From: Physocladia obscura
Taxonomy: Eukaryota; Chytridiomycota; Chytridiomycetes; Chytridiales; Chytriomycetaceae
Direction of reading: 5' to 3'
Length of the DNA: 18,474 nucleotides
NCBI GenBank assembly: GCA_027596945.1
Contig: JADGJH010000448.1
Location: 1-18,474 of the forward strand
Below, one piece after another: positions 11,404 through 18,474 of the stretch (positions are counted from its first letter, which is position 1; each line of letters begins with the position of its first letter). Position numbers and translations under genes: made by a program. Below the pieces are notes generated by a model, which was not told the origin of the DNA, ran no database searches, and saw nothing but the letters and a program-made list of their open reading frames with translations.

Positions 11404-11835
11404 ATGAGCTTACCATCGTTGCCTCGCAAACATCGTTTGGTTGTTTGGAGCTCGGGATGGGCTGGATTTCGTCTACTACAAGATGTCGATACGCGAAAAT
11501 TTGACGTCACTCTTGTTTTTCTGTAAAAATACTCTTCGTTTATATATATATAAACAAGTGCGTTGCAATATACTTGAAATTAAAAACCGCTTTAAGTTTT
11601 CTAGAAAGATATCACTTCGCAAAATCCAATCGCGCATTATGGAATGCTTCGAGCTCGCATATCAGTGAAATACTTCTAAAATCGTATGTATTTTTAATAG
11701 GGGAGCAGTGGAATTTTTTGAGATTTCTCTCAAACGAAACAAAAAAATTTTTTTATCAGGAGTTTCATTTTGCGATTATTGGTGCTGGCCCAACAGGCGT
11801 CGAATTTATTTTTTTCCTTTTTGGTCATAAACCGA
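11404..11835 (+). pseudogene. Relic of type-II (alternative) NADH dehydrogenase
   Basis: Three pieces of an NDE/NDI-type NADH:ubiquinone oxidoreductase are readable in order. First, from ATG 11404, an FAD-binding start: HRLVVWSSGWAGFRLLQDVD followed by FDVTLVF, with the dinucleotide-fold GSGWAG altered to SSGWAG. It breaks at a TAA (11524-11526) where the family continues PRNYFLFTPLL. Second, about 11600-11668, RKIQSRIMECFELAYQ, matching the helix before the NAD-binding fold and ending in TGA. Third, about 11722-11835, FHFAIIGAGPTGVEF, the second Rossmann fold, after which homology stops in a T-rich stretch. Roughly 100 residues between the first and second pieces are missing, and everything after the NAD fold is absent. 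A live enzyme would be about 500 residues, in the mitochondrial inner membrane, passing electrons from NADH to quinone without pumping protons. This copy cannot make it. Confidence 0.85.
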
Positions 11836-12081
11836 AAAACCACATGCGAGCGGCGTATTTCCTTCATCTACCATTTGCCCTACGTCTTTTTTTCTCTCTT
11901 CTCGTTTGTTTTGTTCGGTTCCTTTTTGTTTCGCACTTTGTTTCTTTTAGTCCAATTTTATTCTTTGTTCTGTTGCGTTTATAACAATGGGAATGTTTCA
12001 GCAGCTCCTGCTGCCTCTTTTGCCCCAAAATGAACTGAGTAGATTTTGACAGTTTGATTTTTCCTTGCGGAACATCTGACA
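11836..12081. other. T-rich gap between NADH dehydrogenase relic and basic-protein gene
   Basis: Strongly T/TTC-rich on the plus strand (11836-11980), then mixed sequence leading to the ATG at 12082. No motif is recognised. It presumably holds the promoter and 5' UTR of the small basic-protein gene. A long minus-strand frame covers it but reads low-complexity Phe/Ser sequence opposite the basic protein and is not credited. Confidence 0.4.
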
Positions 12082-12480
12082 ATGGGAAAATCTGCCACGC
12101 CAAAGAGCCCACAAAGCCCGAAGAGTCCGAAGAGCCTTGCATCTCCAGCAAGAGGCACACGCTCATCGGCCGCAAAGCAAACAACAAAACCAGTGGAAAT
12201 CTCCGCTCTTAAGAAAAATGCAATAACTCCTGTTTCGGCAACAAACACCAGTGAGAAAACCCCTAACAGCCCACAACTGAAAAAAGTCGTCAAAACAGTC
12301 GAGACAAAAAAACTGGCAGTTTCTCCCAAAAAGATAACTGCTTTGTCGACTAAAGCCTCTTCAGCAACAAAGGCTGCAGCAAATTCTTCCACCGACAAAA
12401 AGTTTCCAAAAAAACTGAAGGAGAAGAAGCGTGCCCGTGTTGGAAAAAAACTCGAGATAACAAATAAGGAAGTTAAATAA
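12082..12480 (+). CDS. Small Lys/Ser/Pro/Ala-rich basic protein with SPK repeats
   Basis: A single-exon frame of 132 aa with 29 lysines and almost no aromatic residues. Residues 1-20 carry SPQSPKSPK repeats, SPKK occurs near residue 80, and the end is a basic cluster (KKFPKKLKEKKRARVGKK). S/T-P-x-K motifs of this kind occur in histone H1 tails and sperm-type basic proteins, where they contact the DNA minor groove and are CDK targets; here that is analogy only. No globular domain is visible, so it is not a canonical linker histone. It could equally be a nucleolar or ribosome-biogenesis protein. The ATG at 12082 is the first in frame. An AATAAA follows 21 bp after the stop. The gene is tail-to-tail with the IQ-motif gene, with 58 bp between stops. 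The product is unrecognised. Confidence 0.7.
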   Translation: MGKSATPKSPQSPKSPKSLASPARGTRSSAAKQTTKPVEISALKKNAITPVSATNTSEKTPNSPQLKKVVKTVETKKLAVSPKKITALSTKASSATKAAANSSTDKKFPKKLKEKKRARVGKKLEITNKEVK

Positions 12481-12500
12481 AACGATAAATAAGAAACTGA

Positions 12501-12506
12501 AATAAA
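12501..12506 (+). terminator. Poly(A) signal AATAAA for the basic-protein gene
   Basis: AATAAA lies 21 bp downstream of the TAA at 12478-12480, the expected position for 3'-end processing. It falls in the 58-bp gap between convergent genes, so the plus-strand mRNA probably extends into the 3' end of the minus-strand gene. Confidence 0.6.
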
Positions 12507-12522
12507 GGGACCATCAACTTTC

Positions 12523-12528
12523 TTTATT
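12523..12528 (-). terminator. Poly(A) signal AATAAA for the IQ-motif gene
   Basis: TTTATT on the plus strand reads AATAAA on the minus strand, 11 bp past the minus-strand stop at 12539-12541. It is only 16 bp from the opposing plus-strand signal, so the two convergent transcripts probably overlap at their 3' ends. Confidence 0.55.
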
Positions 12529-12538
12529 GCTCCATTCA

Positions 12539-15094
12539 TTATTTTGCAACTCGTTGTGCTTTTTTTTGTACAACGTTCTGAACCGAAGCCCCAAGTAAAA
12601 CTCTGGCAGCACCACTGCTGCCAGTATTGTTGGCACTAGACTTCCATGCACTTGCAGCAGCAATAGCCACAGCAGAAACTGCTTTAACTTTCCCAACACC
12701 ACCACCTTTCACTCCAATATTCATTTTTGTCTTTGGCTTCGTTTTCCCCTTCGATTTTGGTGGGGATAGTGCAAGATCTTCTTCGACTAAATCCACAATA
12801 GGGTCATCCAAATATTGGAATCGTTTGACAGAAATAATTTCGCGAGTTGAACGCGCTGTCAATGATGTCGGGATTGAGTCATTAAAAAGCTGTTGTGTTT
12901 TTTTGAGTCGAGGGGTTAACGGAACTGACAGTGTCGCCAGCAGTGATAGGGGTGGCGACTTCGACATTTGCACTTCGTCGTTTGATTCTTCAGGACTATC
13001 CTCTCCCTGGAAGTGAACAAGCTTTGGATTCCATCTGATTCGGCGTGTTTTTACGCAATCTTTGACTTCAAATTCTCCAGAATCCTCACCGAAGTCTTCA
13101 TCTTTCTCATTTCTATTACCTGGTTCCGGACTTGTTGGTCTATTGAGAAGAAGAATAAGTAATAATTTCAATTTTAATTATTGCATTCTTTTTCATAAAA
13201 AACAAGCAAAACCTTTCGATATCCATCTGTACAACTTCAACCTGAAGTACAACGCGCGTAAGCTCTCCATTAATACCAGTGTTCTTCTCAGTCAACATTT
13301 TCAATTTTGCGGGAGATAATGTATCAAGAGGGCAAAATATTGTCGGTGCAATAGTGGTGTTTGCAAGAGATTTGAAGGGTTTCGACGAAGGAGGACCCGC
13401 TGACTGTTGCTGTTTCAAAACAGGCTTGCTTGCCAATACAGGTAATGTGGAAAGCCCACGACTTGATCGCCGTTGATGCGTAAGAAATGAGAAACCTGCT
13501 GTAGACGGTGTATCTGATGTTGCTACTTGTTGGGTGGATTTGGAAGGTGGCTTAAGCTTGCTGATTGTTCTTGTTGACGATGATGAAATCAAAGTCGATT
13601 TGGATAAAGATGCGGCAAACGTGGAGGAGGATACAGGGGGGATTATTTGTGCTAGTTTTGCTGATTGCAGTGACTCTGGAGGAGGACTCGCAGGAATAAG
13701 AATTTCATCCGTATCGGTAATAGGGAGTTTCAATCGCTTCAATGAAAGTTGTAAAGCCAACTTTTTCATTCCACCATGTTTAGAATTGGGTGAAGGTGTG
13801 CATGCAACAATGGTATTTTCATCTTCATCAATATCGTCCAAGCTTCTTTTTCGCTCAAGAAGAAGCTGCTTTTTGGCCTGTATTTGCTCTTTCATGAAAT
13901 TAAGCTTCGCAAGCCTGTATTTTTTTCATTATTTTTTATTTTTCAAGGGATAATTTACGAAAAATTCATACTTTTTCGATTTTAGTTCTCTACGAGCTAA
14001 AACCATCTTCCACATAGACTGGATTACTATTGCCGCTCTTTCAGTATGCTGGTACCGTGCAATCGCGAGTATCATCCGAATTTGTGATTGTACGCAAATA
14101 ACGGCTGCATTAAAACGCCGAATACGGTTACCACGGTACCATGCCTGAATTCGAGTCGCAGCACCCATTTGCATTCTAAAGAAAGTAAGAAAGCAGAAAT
14201 GAGAACGGAAGCAGGATAGAAAGGGAAAAGGATAGATAAAGATAAATGAACACACTTGATTTCATCCTCTTTTTCTTGCTGTTTCCACCGTTCCTGTTTT
14301 CGTTGAATTCTCCGAATCCAAGTTTGTATCACAGTAGCAGCTTGGAACTCACGAGAATCCTGTGTGTTGATATCTGTATTCGCCAGATTTACTGTCAAAC
14401 TTTCGTACTCCATATTTGGCTCAGCGTCTCTTTCGATACGATGATCAATTGAAGCGACAGTGAATTCCACATCTTCGTCACAATAATAGTTAACAATAGC
14501 AAGGGGGTCAGCAAGAGCACAGGGAGATATGATATTGCAAGAGTCTGAAGACGGAGTTGTGGATAAATTTGATGGAATTGGCGAAATGGAATGTGACAAA
14601 GTTGGGATTGTTTGTTTGGAAATGTCCGGAAGCAAACAAGATAATTTTGAGGGAGGAATTGCATTGGGGGTCTTCGGACGTGCAAACGGCGAGAAGGATG
14701 CGGTAGCAGAAGCAAACACCGAGACAGTCGACGATGCGGGGCGGAACGGCGGTTTCACTGCGACAGAAGAACGAGAAGAAGCGTTTCCACGCTTGCTGAG
14801 CACAGAATTTCCCGCAGCAACCAGCGCCGCAGCCGAATTGCCGACTTTGGAGCGCTTTTGATGTTGCTGGTGCGCAGAATGTGTAGGTGTTGCAATTGTT
14901 ATTGCTGTGGGTTTAGGTGTTTGTTTTTTTTTCGTCAGCTCCACCAAAACCGGCGCGGTTTCCGTGCTGCTGCTGTTGCTGCTACTATTGTTAATTTCTG
15001 CGTCCGCTGTCTGAATGACTCCAACTCTGCGAAGTGGCTTTGGCGTGGGTTGCGACCAATCGATATCATCATCATTTTCTTTGAACCGAAGCAT
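12539..15094 (-). CDS. Ser/Thr/Pro-rich protein with four IQ-like motifs, 4 exons
   Basis: Minus-strand exons 15094-14256, 14175-13972, 13914-13213 and 13139-12539 join in phase to give 781 aa. Residues 1-250 are low-complexity and disordered, rich in Ser, Pro and Ala. Residues about 250-345 hold four consecutive IQ-like motifs: ATVIQTWIRRIQRKQERW, ATRIQAWYRGNRIRRF, AVICVQSQIRMILAIARY and AAIVIQSMWKMVLARREL. Such motifs bind calmodulin or calmodulin-like light chains. A basic, coiled-coil-like stretch follows (MKEQIQAKKQLLLERKRS). The rest is disordered, with many SP/TP sites and a charged block containing RRIRWNPKLVHF, then a basic Ala/Gly-rich end. No kinase, motor or calponin domain is present, so it is not a myosin or a full ASPM. 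The motif arrangement would suit a calmodulin-binding cytoskeletal or spindle-pole scaffold, but this is a guess. Its ATG lies 52 bp past the CSN6 stop on the same strand. Confidence 0.8.
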
Positions 15095-15146
15095 TTTTCA
15101 AATTTGTTTGTATTGTCTCAAACATTCATTGCACAACACTATCACT

Positions 15147-16713
15147 TCACATCGAGAATGACGACAAAGGCACGTTACTCATAGCGCCACGGTGACCTTT
15201 GTTGGAAGATCTGCGATCTGATGCCAGAATATTCACCTTGTCCACAAGCTGTCAGAAAAATTAATTACGAGGCTGAAAAAACAAAACAAGAAAAACAAAA
15301 CAAAGAAAAACCTCATTAATTGCAGACGCTCCTTTCGTAATTGCTGCTAGATAACTTCCAAGAAGAATATCATTATAATCCTGAAACATAAAAAAAAACC
15401 ACCAAGTTGAGCTTGAAAAAATTTGTACTTGTCCAAAACTCACACTCAAAATTTTTTGCTGAAACTCGGTAGAATTCATTGCCGGAAGTCTTTGACAAAT
15501 GGATGCAATTTGACGCATCAGCTCGTGGTCTCGTGGAATGGTTCCTGGAAATAAATATTATACAATATTTAAAAAAATTTAAAAAACAAAAAAAGGAAAA
15601 TAGGCAAAGAAAATACACAAACCATTCTCAACATCTCGAACGTATGCCTTCAAAATTTGGATTCTTGAATGCAACATTTTGATCGCGTTTCTTTGAGTCG
15701 TCAAATTAGCAATCACTGTCAAACAACGCATCTCAGTTTCAACATAAAAGTGCAAAGCTGCATACATGTAGAGCCTCTGTCGCTGTCTTGATTTGAAGCA
15801 GTGGCGACATGGTCAAGTGCAATACGTTCAGCTTCACCAGTCTCAATCTTATACTTTTGTTTCGCAAATTTGTGGGTGTTTGATCCGTCAACAAGATCGA
15901 CAACGCTTTCATAAACATGCAAAGGCAAATCTTTCGCGAGTGAGGGGTTTATGAGTGGATTCAATTGGATGAAAAGTGGCGACTCATTGTGGTTGAGAAT
16001 CTGTCAACCATATAAGTTTTGTAAAGACAAAAAGATCCTTGAACCTGTTTGTGAACGGCCATATCCGATTCAGTTGGGTGTGTTCCAATCGAATACCATC
16101 CAAGCAAATCATACTTTGGAAAAACTTGGCGGACTAAAAAATTCGAAGTGAGTGAATTAAGACAAGCCATGTGCAGTATCGCACTCGTAAATTAACGCAC
16201 GCATACACTCACTCATTTACTCACTCACAAAGCGACTTACATTGCTCTTGCTTGCTTAAGAAATAAGTATTATCGATCACATATCCTGTATCGGGAGTGT
16301 ATCTGTAGGGCAGCTCATATGAATTAAGCACCTCGATTTCACGGCCCGACTGAGTCCCAATCACAGCTCCAAAGACTACAGCAGATCAAAACGCTGCACA
16401 TGAGTTTTACATGGCAATTAAAAATAAAACTCAAACTCAACTTGTTCTGTTTGGACTTGAACCGGCGTCTTGCGACTGCATGCGCATACGAGTAAAGTGA
16501 TCGCTGAGGTTGAGTATCACGAGCGGGTGCCTTCATGTTGTGATTGGTTCAGCCGAATACCAAAGTTAAAATTGCAGTTCACTCCACAGCAGAGGTGTAC
16601 TGCAAGCAAAAGAACACAATATGACGAAATACTCACAATGTAACTATGAATCCGGAAGTTGATTCGCGAACACCGTCATATGCTGCGTTCGCTGCAATCA
16701 GAGCTGCTGCCAT
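15147..16713 (-). CDS. COPS6: COP9 signalosome subunit 6 (CSN6), 9 exons
   Basis: CSN6 is the non-catalytic MPN subunit of the COP9 signalosome, pairing with catalytic CSN5; the complex removes NEDD8 from cullins. Minus-strand exons: 16713-16637, 16530-16442, 16375-16241, 16133-16045, 16000-15766, 15715-15623, 15544-15444, 15380-15312, 15248-15147; 329 aa (human 327), all phases closing. Diagnostic blocks: LHPLVILNLSDHFTRMR (26-42), FGAVIG...GREIEVLNSYEL, LLGWYSIGTHPTESD (110-124), VHKQ...SPLFIQLNP, HVYESVVDLV, GEAERIALDHVA, AIKMLHSRIQILKAYV (219-234), and the C-terminal VDKVNIL. The JAMM metal site is degenerate (SIGTHP instead of HSHP), as expected for CSN6. Intron 1 uses an unusual acceptor (ATGAAG before GCACCC), chosen because it alone restores the L-H-P-L-V motif. 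Intron 3 carries CACTC repeats. The gene looks functional. Confidence 0.96.
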
Positions 16714-17764
16714 TCGAATTTTTGTTCAACAGAAATCGAACGTTGTCCATATGCATACTTTTCAGGGGATGAGAAAGTAACAACCAGCTCAAAAAAAATT
16801 TGGCAAATCCAAATTGACTGTCACAACATGGATGAAAATACATGGCTGATGGCAGAATGGAATCAACCAAGCCAGACTCAGTTTACCAAAAGTATAGGCC
16901 AGCAAGATGCAAAATGCTTGTTGAATTGTTCCAAGAGCATCCTGGATCATCTGTCAGCACATCAACAGCCTTGTTTATTCTAAGGGAAGCTGGGCTATTG
17001 TGGAAAGCCTTTGAAAGATGAGTGATTCAAACCTGCCTATTTGTTTTTGCAAAGAATTACAACAGCCATACCTAAATTATGTTTATTTAAAATAAAATCT
17101 AATTAATTGAGATTTATTATTTAAAAACAAAACAAAACAAACAAAAACAGCTACACAACATCAGCAATTACCCACAAGGATTAAATGCTGATTGCACAGC
17201 ATGCAGATATCCATCAGGCAATGGAGCCAGCTGTGCCTCCTGTGTTTTCACTTTGTTTTTATTTAAAATAAAATTAGCTTTATTAAAAAACACAAACAAA
17301 TCTGAGCATTACAGCCACCAGGCAAACACCCAGATTCCACCAGCAGATCTAGTCTACAGTTTGTAAGAGTTGTATTTTGACAGACTGTACCTTTGAAAAA
17401 TAAAAACAAATTGAGCATCAGTAAAAGATAGCTCCAATCACTCACCTGGACCATCTTGCACAAGGGCATGGCTTGCGTAGTAGACCAGTGTAAAGAGCTG
17501 GAGCAATCTTAGTTGACACAGCATTGTTGGCAATGTTTTGGTTCCAACTGCTTTGTTTCATCAATATTTTTCAAAATGAAAAATTTTTCTTTTGTGACAA
17601 TCAGTTAGCTGACTACAGACAGGGGTGTTGCCAAGACACCCAAATGCCAATTTTATTGAGAAAAACAAAAATAAAATCAGAAAGAAAACAGGCACAAAGC
17701 TTGCATAGTGGGCAGAGGAGGGTAGGGGGAACAACAGTGCTAGACATGGGTCATTAAAGAAAAA
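16714..17764. other. About 1.05 kb without recognised gene; includes CSN6 upstream region
   Basis: The first few hundred bases should contain the CSN6 promoter on the minus strand; no TATA-like or other motif stands out. A 54-codon frame at 16857-17021 (+), beginning MESTKPDSVYQKYR, is unrecognised and may be chance or a transposon scrap. AT-rich patches at 17082-17098 and 17258-17274 share the 17-mer TTTATTTAAAATAAAAT. A GGGTGT/ACACCC hairpin lies at 17623-17641. The sequence looks like decayed repeats. Confidence 0.5.
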
Positions 17765-17837
17765 AGATAAAACAAAAATTTATTCTTGACAAGTCTCCTT
17801 GCCTTGTTGAATTGGCTTTAATAAATCAAAACCTTGC
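17765..17837 (+). repeat. Left terminal inverted repeat
   Basis: It starts AGATAAAA and ends AAAACCTTGC. The core from CTTGACAAGTCTCC (17785) to 17837 is matched by the reverse complement of 18403-18455 with only two mismatches in 53 bp. Confidence 0.88.
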
Positions 17838-17838
17838 A

Positions 17839-18387
17839 CTATAAGCTTACAACACTCAAGAAATCCAAGCTATCAATAGCCTTATAAAGTTGTTTTCCTG
17901 TCCAGAAAGTAGGAACATATTCTTGCTTCAAATGCAACTGATTAAAGACTAGAAAGCATGTAATTGCTGACTGACCCATTGGATTGTCCAAGATCACATA
18001 CTTAATAAGTTTGATAAACAGTTTCAAAATAACAAATATACCATAAGCACTAATTATATTGTCATTGTTTTCAGTGTTATCACTGCTATCACTGTTTGCA
18101 TTGCCATCGCCATGCTCATTGTTGTTATTTTCACTCCCATTGTCATTATTGCCACTGCGATCACCTAATATATCACCATCTCCATCATGTTCATAGCTGT
18201 GGCCTTCATTGTCATTGTTGTCACCACTTTTGCTATATGAATCACCATCTTCATCATCAGCCAGAAACTGGAATTTGGATGCAACCAATTCAGGATGTTT
18301 TTGTTCCAGATGTTTTCCAAGTCCATTTTCTGTTGCAAAAGCATACCTACATCTGAGAATCAAGCATTTGAATGTCATTTTGAACAA
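17839..18387 (-). CDS. C2H2-type zinc-finger protein inside the TIR element, probably transposon-derived
   Basis: An intact 182-aa frame. Residues 8-31 form a C-x4-C-x12-H-x4-H finger (FKCLILRC ... KHLEQKH). Residues 45-112 are a hydrophilic Asp/Asn/Gly/Ser/Glu tract encoded by a repeat-like CAT/TCA-rich stretch on plus. Residues 113-182 are ordered-looking and hydrophobic, with ISAYGIFVILKLF, an aromatic YVPTFWTGKQLYKAIDSL and a short tail. An N-terminal zinc finger followed by such a linker and a YK-x-ID-L block is reminiscent of the start of Plavaka/CACTA-like fungal transposases; that is recall, not a search result. No catalytic domain is present. The frame ends one base inside the left TIR and begins 15 bp inside the right TIR. 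It may be an expressed truncated transposase piece, a captured gene, or a non-functional leftover. Confidence 0.55.
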   Translation of the reverse strand: MFKMTFKCLILRCRYAFATENGLGKHLEQKHPELVASKFQFLADDEDGDSYSKSGDNNDNEGHSYEHDGDGDILGDRSGNNDNGSENNNNEHGDGNANSDSSDNTENNDNIISAYGIFVILKLFIKLIKYVILDNPMGQSAITCFLVFNQLHLKQEYVPTFWTGKQLYKAIDSLDFLSVVSL

Positions 18388-18402
18388 TTGAAAGAAGAAA
18401 AA

Positions 18403-18474
18403 GCAAGGTTTTGATTTATTAAAACCAGTTCAACAAGGCAAGGAGACTTGTCAAGTTTAAAATTTTCTTTATCT
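18403..18474 (-). repeat. Right terminal inverted repeat
   Basis: Reverse complement of the left repeat. It reads GCAAGGTTTT at its inner end and CTTTATCT at the last bases of the window. It may continue beyond the window. Confidence 0.88.

Larger units (their letters stand above)
17765..18474 (-). mobile_element. Short TIR element (about 0.7 kb) enclosing a zinc-finger reading frame
   Basis: The sequence at 17765-17837 is repeated inverted at 18403-18474. The inner 53 bp match with two differences, and the outer part is more diverged. The interior is almost entirely filled by one minus-strand frame (18387-17839). This is the architecture of a small, internally deleted or non-autonomous DNA transposon. 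The right end coincides with the window edge, so the full element length and target-site duplication cannot be read. The orientation given follows the internal frame. Confidence 0.75.

Noticed and set aside
11979..12539. Long minus-strand frame (186 codons)
   Set aside because: It is antisense to the Lys/Ser/Pro-rich gene and reads as low-complexity Phe/Ser/Val sequence caused by that composition; no domain is visible.
12627..13016. Plus-strand 129-codon frame
   Set aside because: It is a shadow of exon 4 of the IQ-motif gene, rich in Ser/Phe as the complement of Lys/Ser codons.
13534..13953. Plus-strand 139-codon frame within the IQ gene region
   Set aside because: It lies opposite exon 3 of the minus-strand IQ-motif gene, which has consistent splice phases; the plus frame shows no recognisable domain.
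16455..16475. Minus-strand GGTTCAAGTCC resembles a tRNA B box
   Set aside because: The flanking bases cannot form a T stem or acceptor stem, and the motif lies in CSN6 exon 2, where it encodes part of AGSSPN in the correct frame.
17524..17757. Plus-strand 77-codon frame starting MLAMFWFQLL
   Set aside because: No recognisable domain, crosses the GGGTGT hairpin and ends in G-rich simple sequence; probably chance in decayed repeat DNA.
1..18474. CRISPR arrays, rRNA genes, bacterial-type operons or riboswitches
   Set aside because: No regularly spaced repeats, rRNA-like sequence or Shine-Dalgarno organisation is seen; the spliced genes show nuclear eukaryotic DNA.

Overview
The window looks like nuclear DNA from a compact, AT-rich eukaryotic genome. 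Short introns (about 44-107 nt, GT...AG) interrupt conserved genes, intergenic gaps are as small as 52-58 bp, and decayed transposons sit at both ends. A ciliary gene (BROMI), a Fanconi anaemia gene (FANCI) and a retroelement RT type that I associate with early-diverging fungi together suggest a flagellated (zoosporic) lineage, most likely a chytrid-type fungus. The lineage is inference; another flagellated protist is not excluded.

Layout. 1-1602: repeat-rich left flank, with a Ty1/copia-type fragment running off the window on the minus strand and a non-LTR reverse-transcriptase relic with in-frame stops. 1638-6324 (+): FANCI, 19 exons, starting only 35 bp after the RT relic and apparently lacking the N-terminal cap. 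6383-11340 (+): BROMI/TBC1D32, 16 exons, complete. 11404-11835 (+): an internally deleted, stop-ridden relic of a type-II (alternative) NADH dehydrogenase. 12082-12480 (+): a small Lys/Ser/Pro-rich basic protein. 12539-15094 (-): an unrecognised 781-aa protein with four IQ-like motifs, convergent with the basic protein. 15147-16713 (-): CSN6 (COP9 signalosome subunit 6), 9 exons, complete. 16714-17764: no recognisable gene. 17765-18474: a short element with roughly 72-bp terminal inverted repeats enclosing a C2H2-type zinc-finger reading frame.

The genes do not form one pathway. FANCI acts in interstrand-crosslink repair, BROMI in cilium assembly and Hedgehog-type signalling in animals, and CSN6 in cullin deneddylation. 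Exon models were built by hand from reading-frame continuity, GT/AG sites and remembered family motifs. No alignment or database search was run, so individual splice sites may be off.
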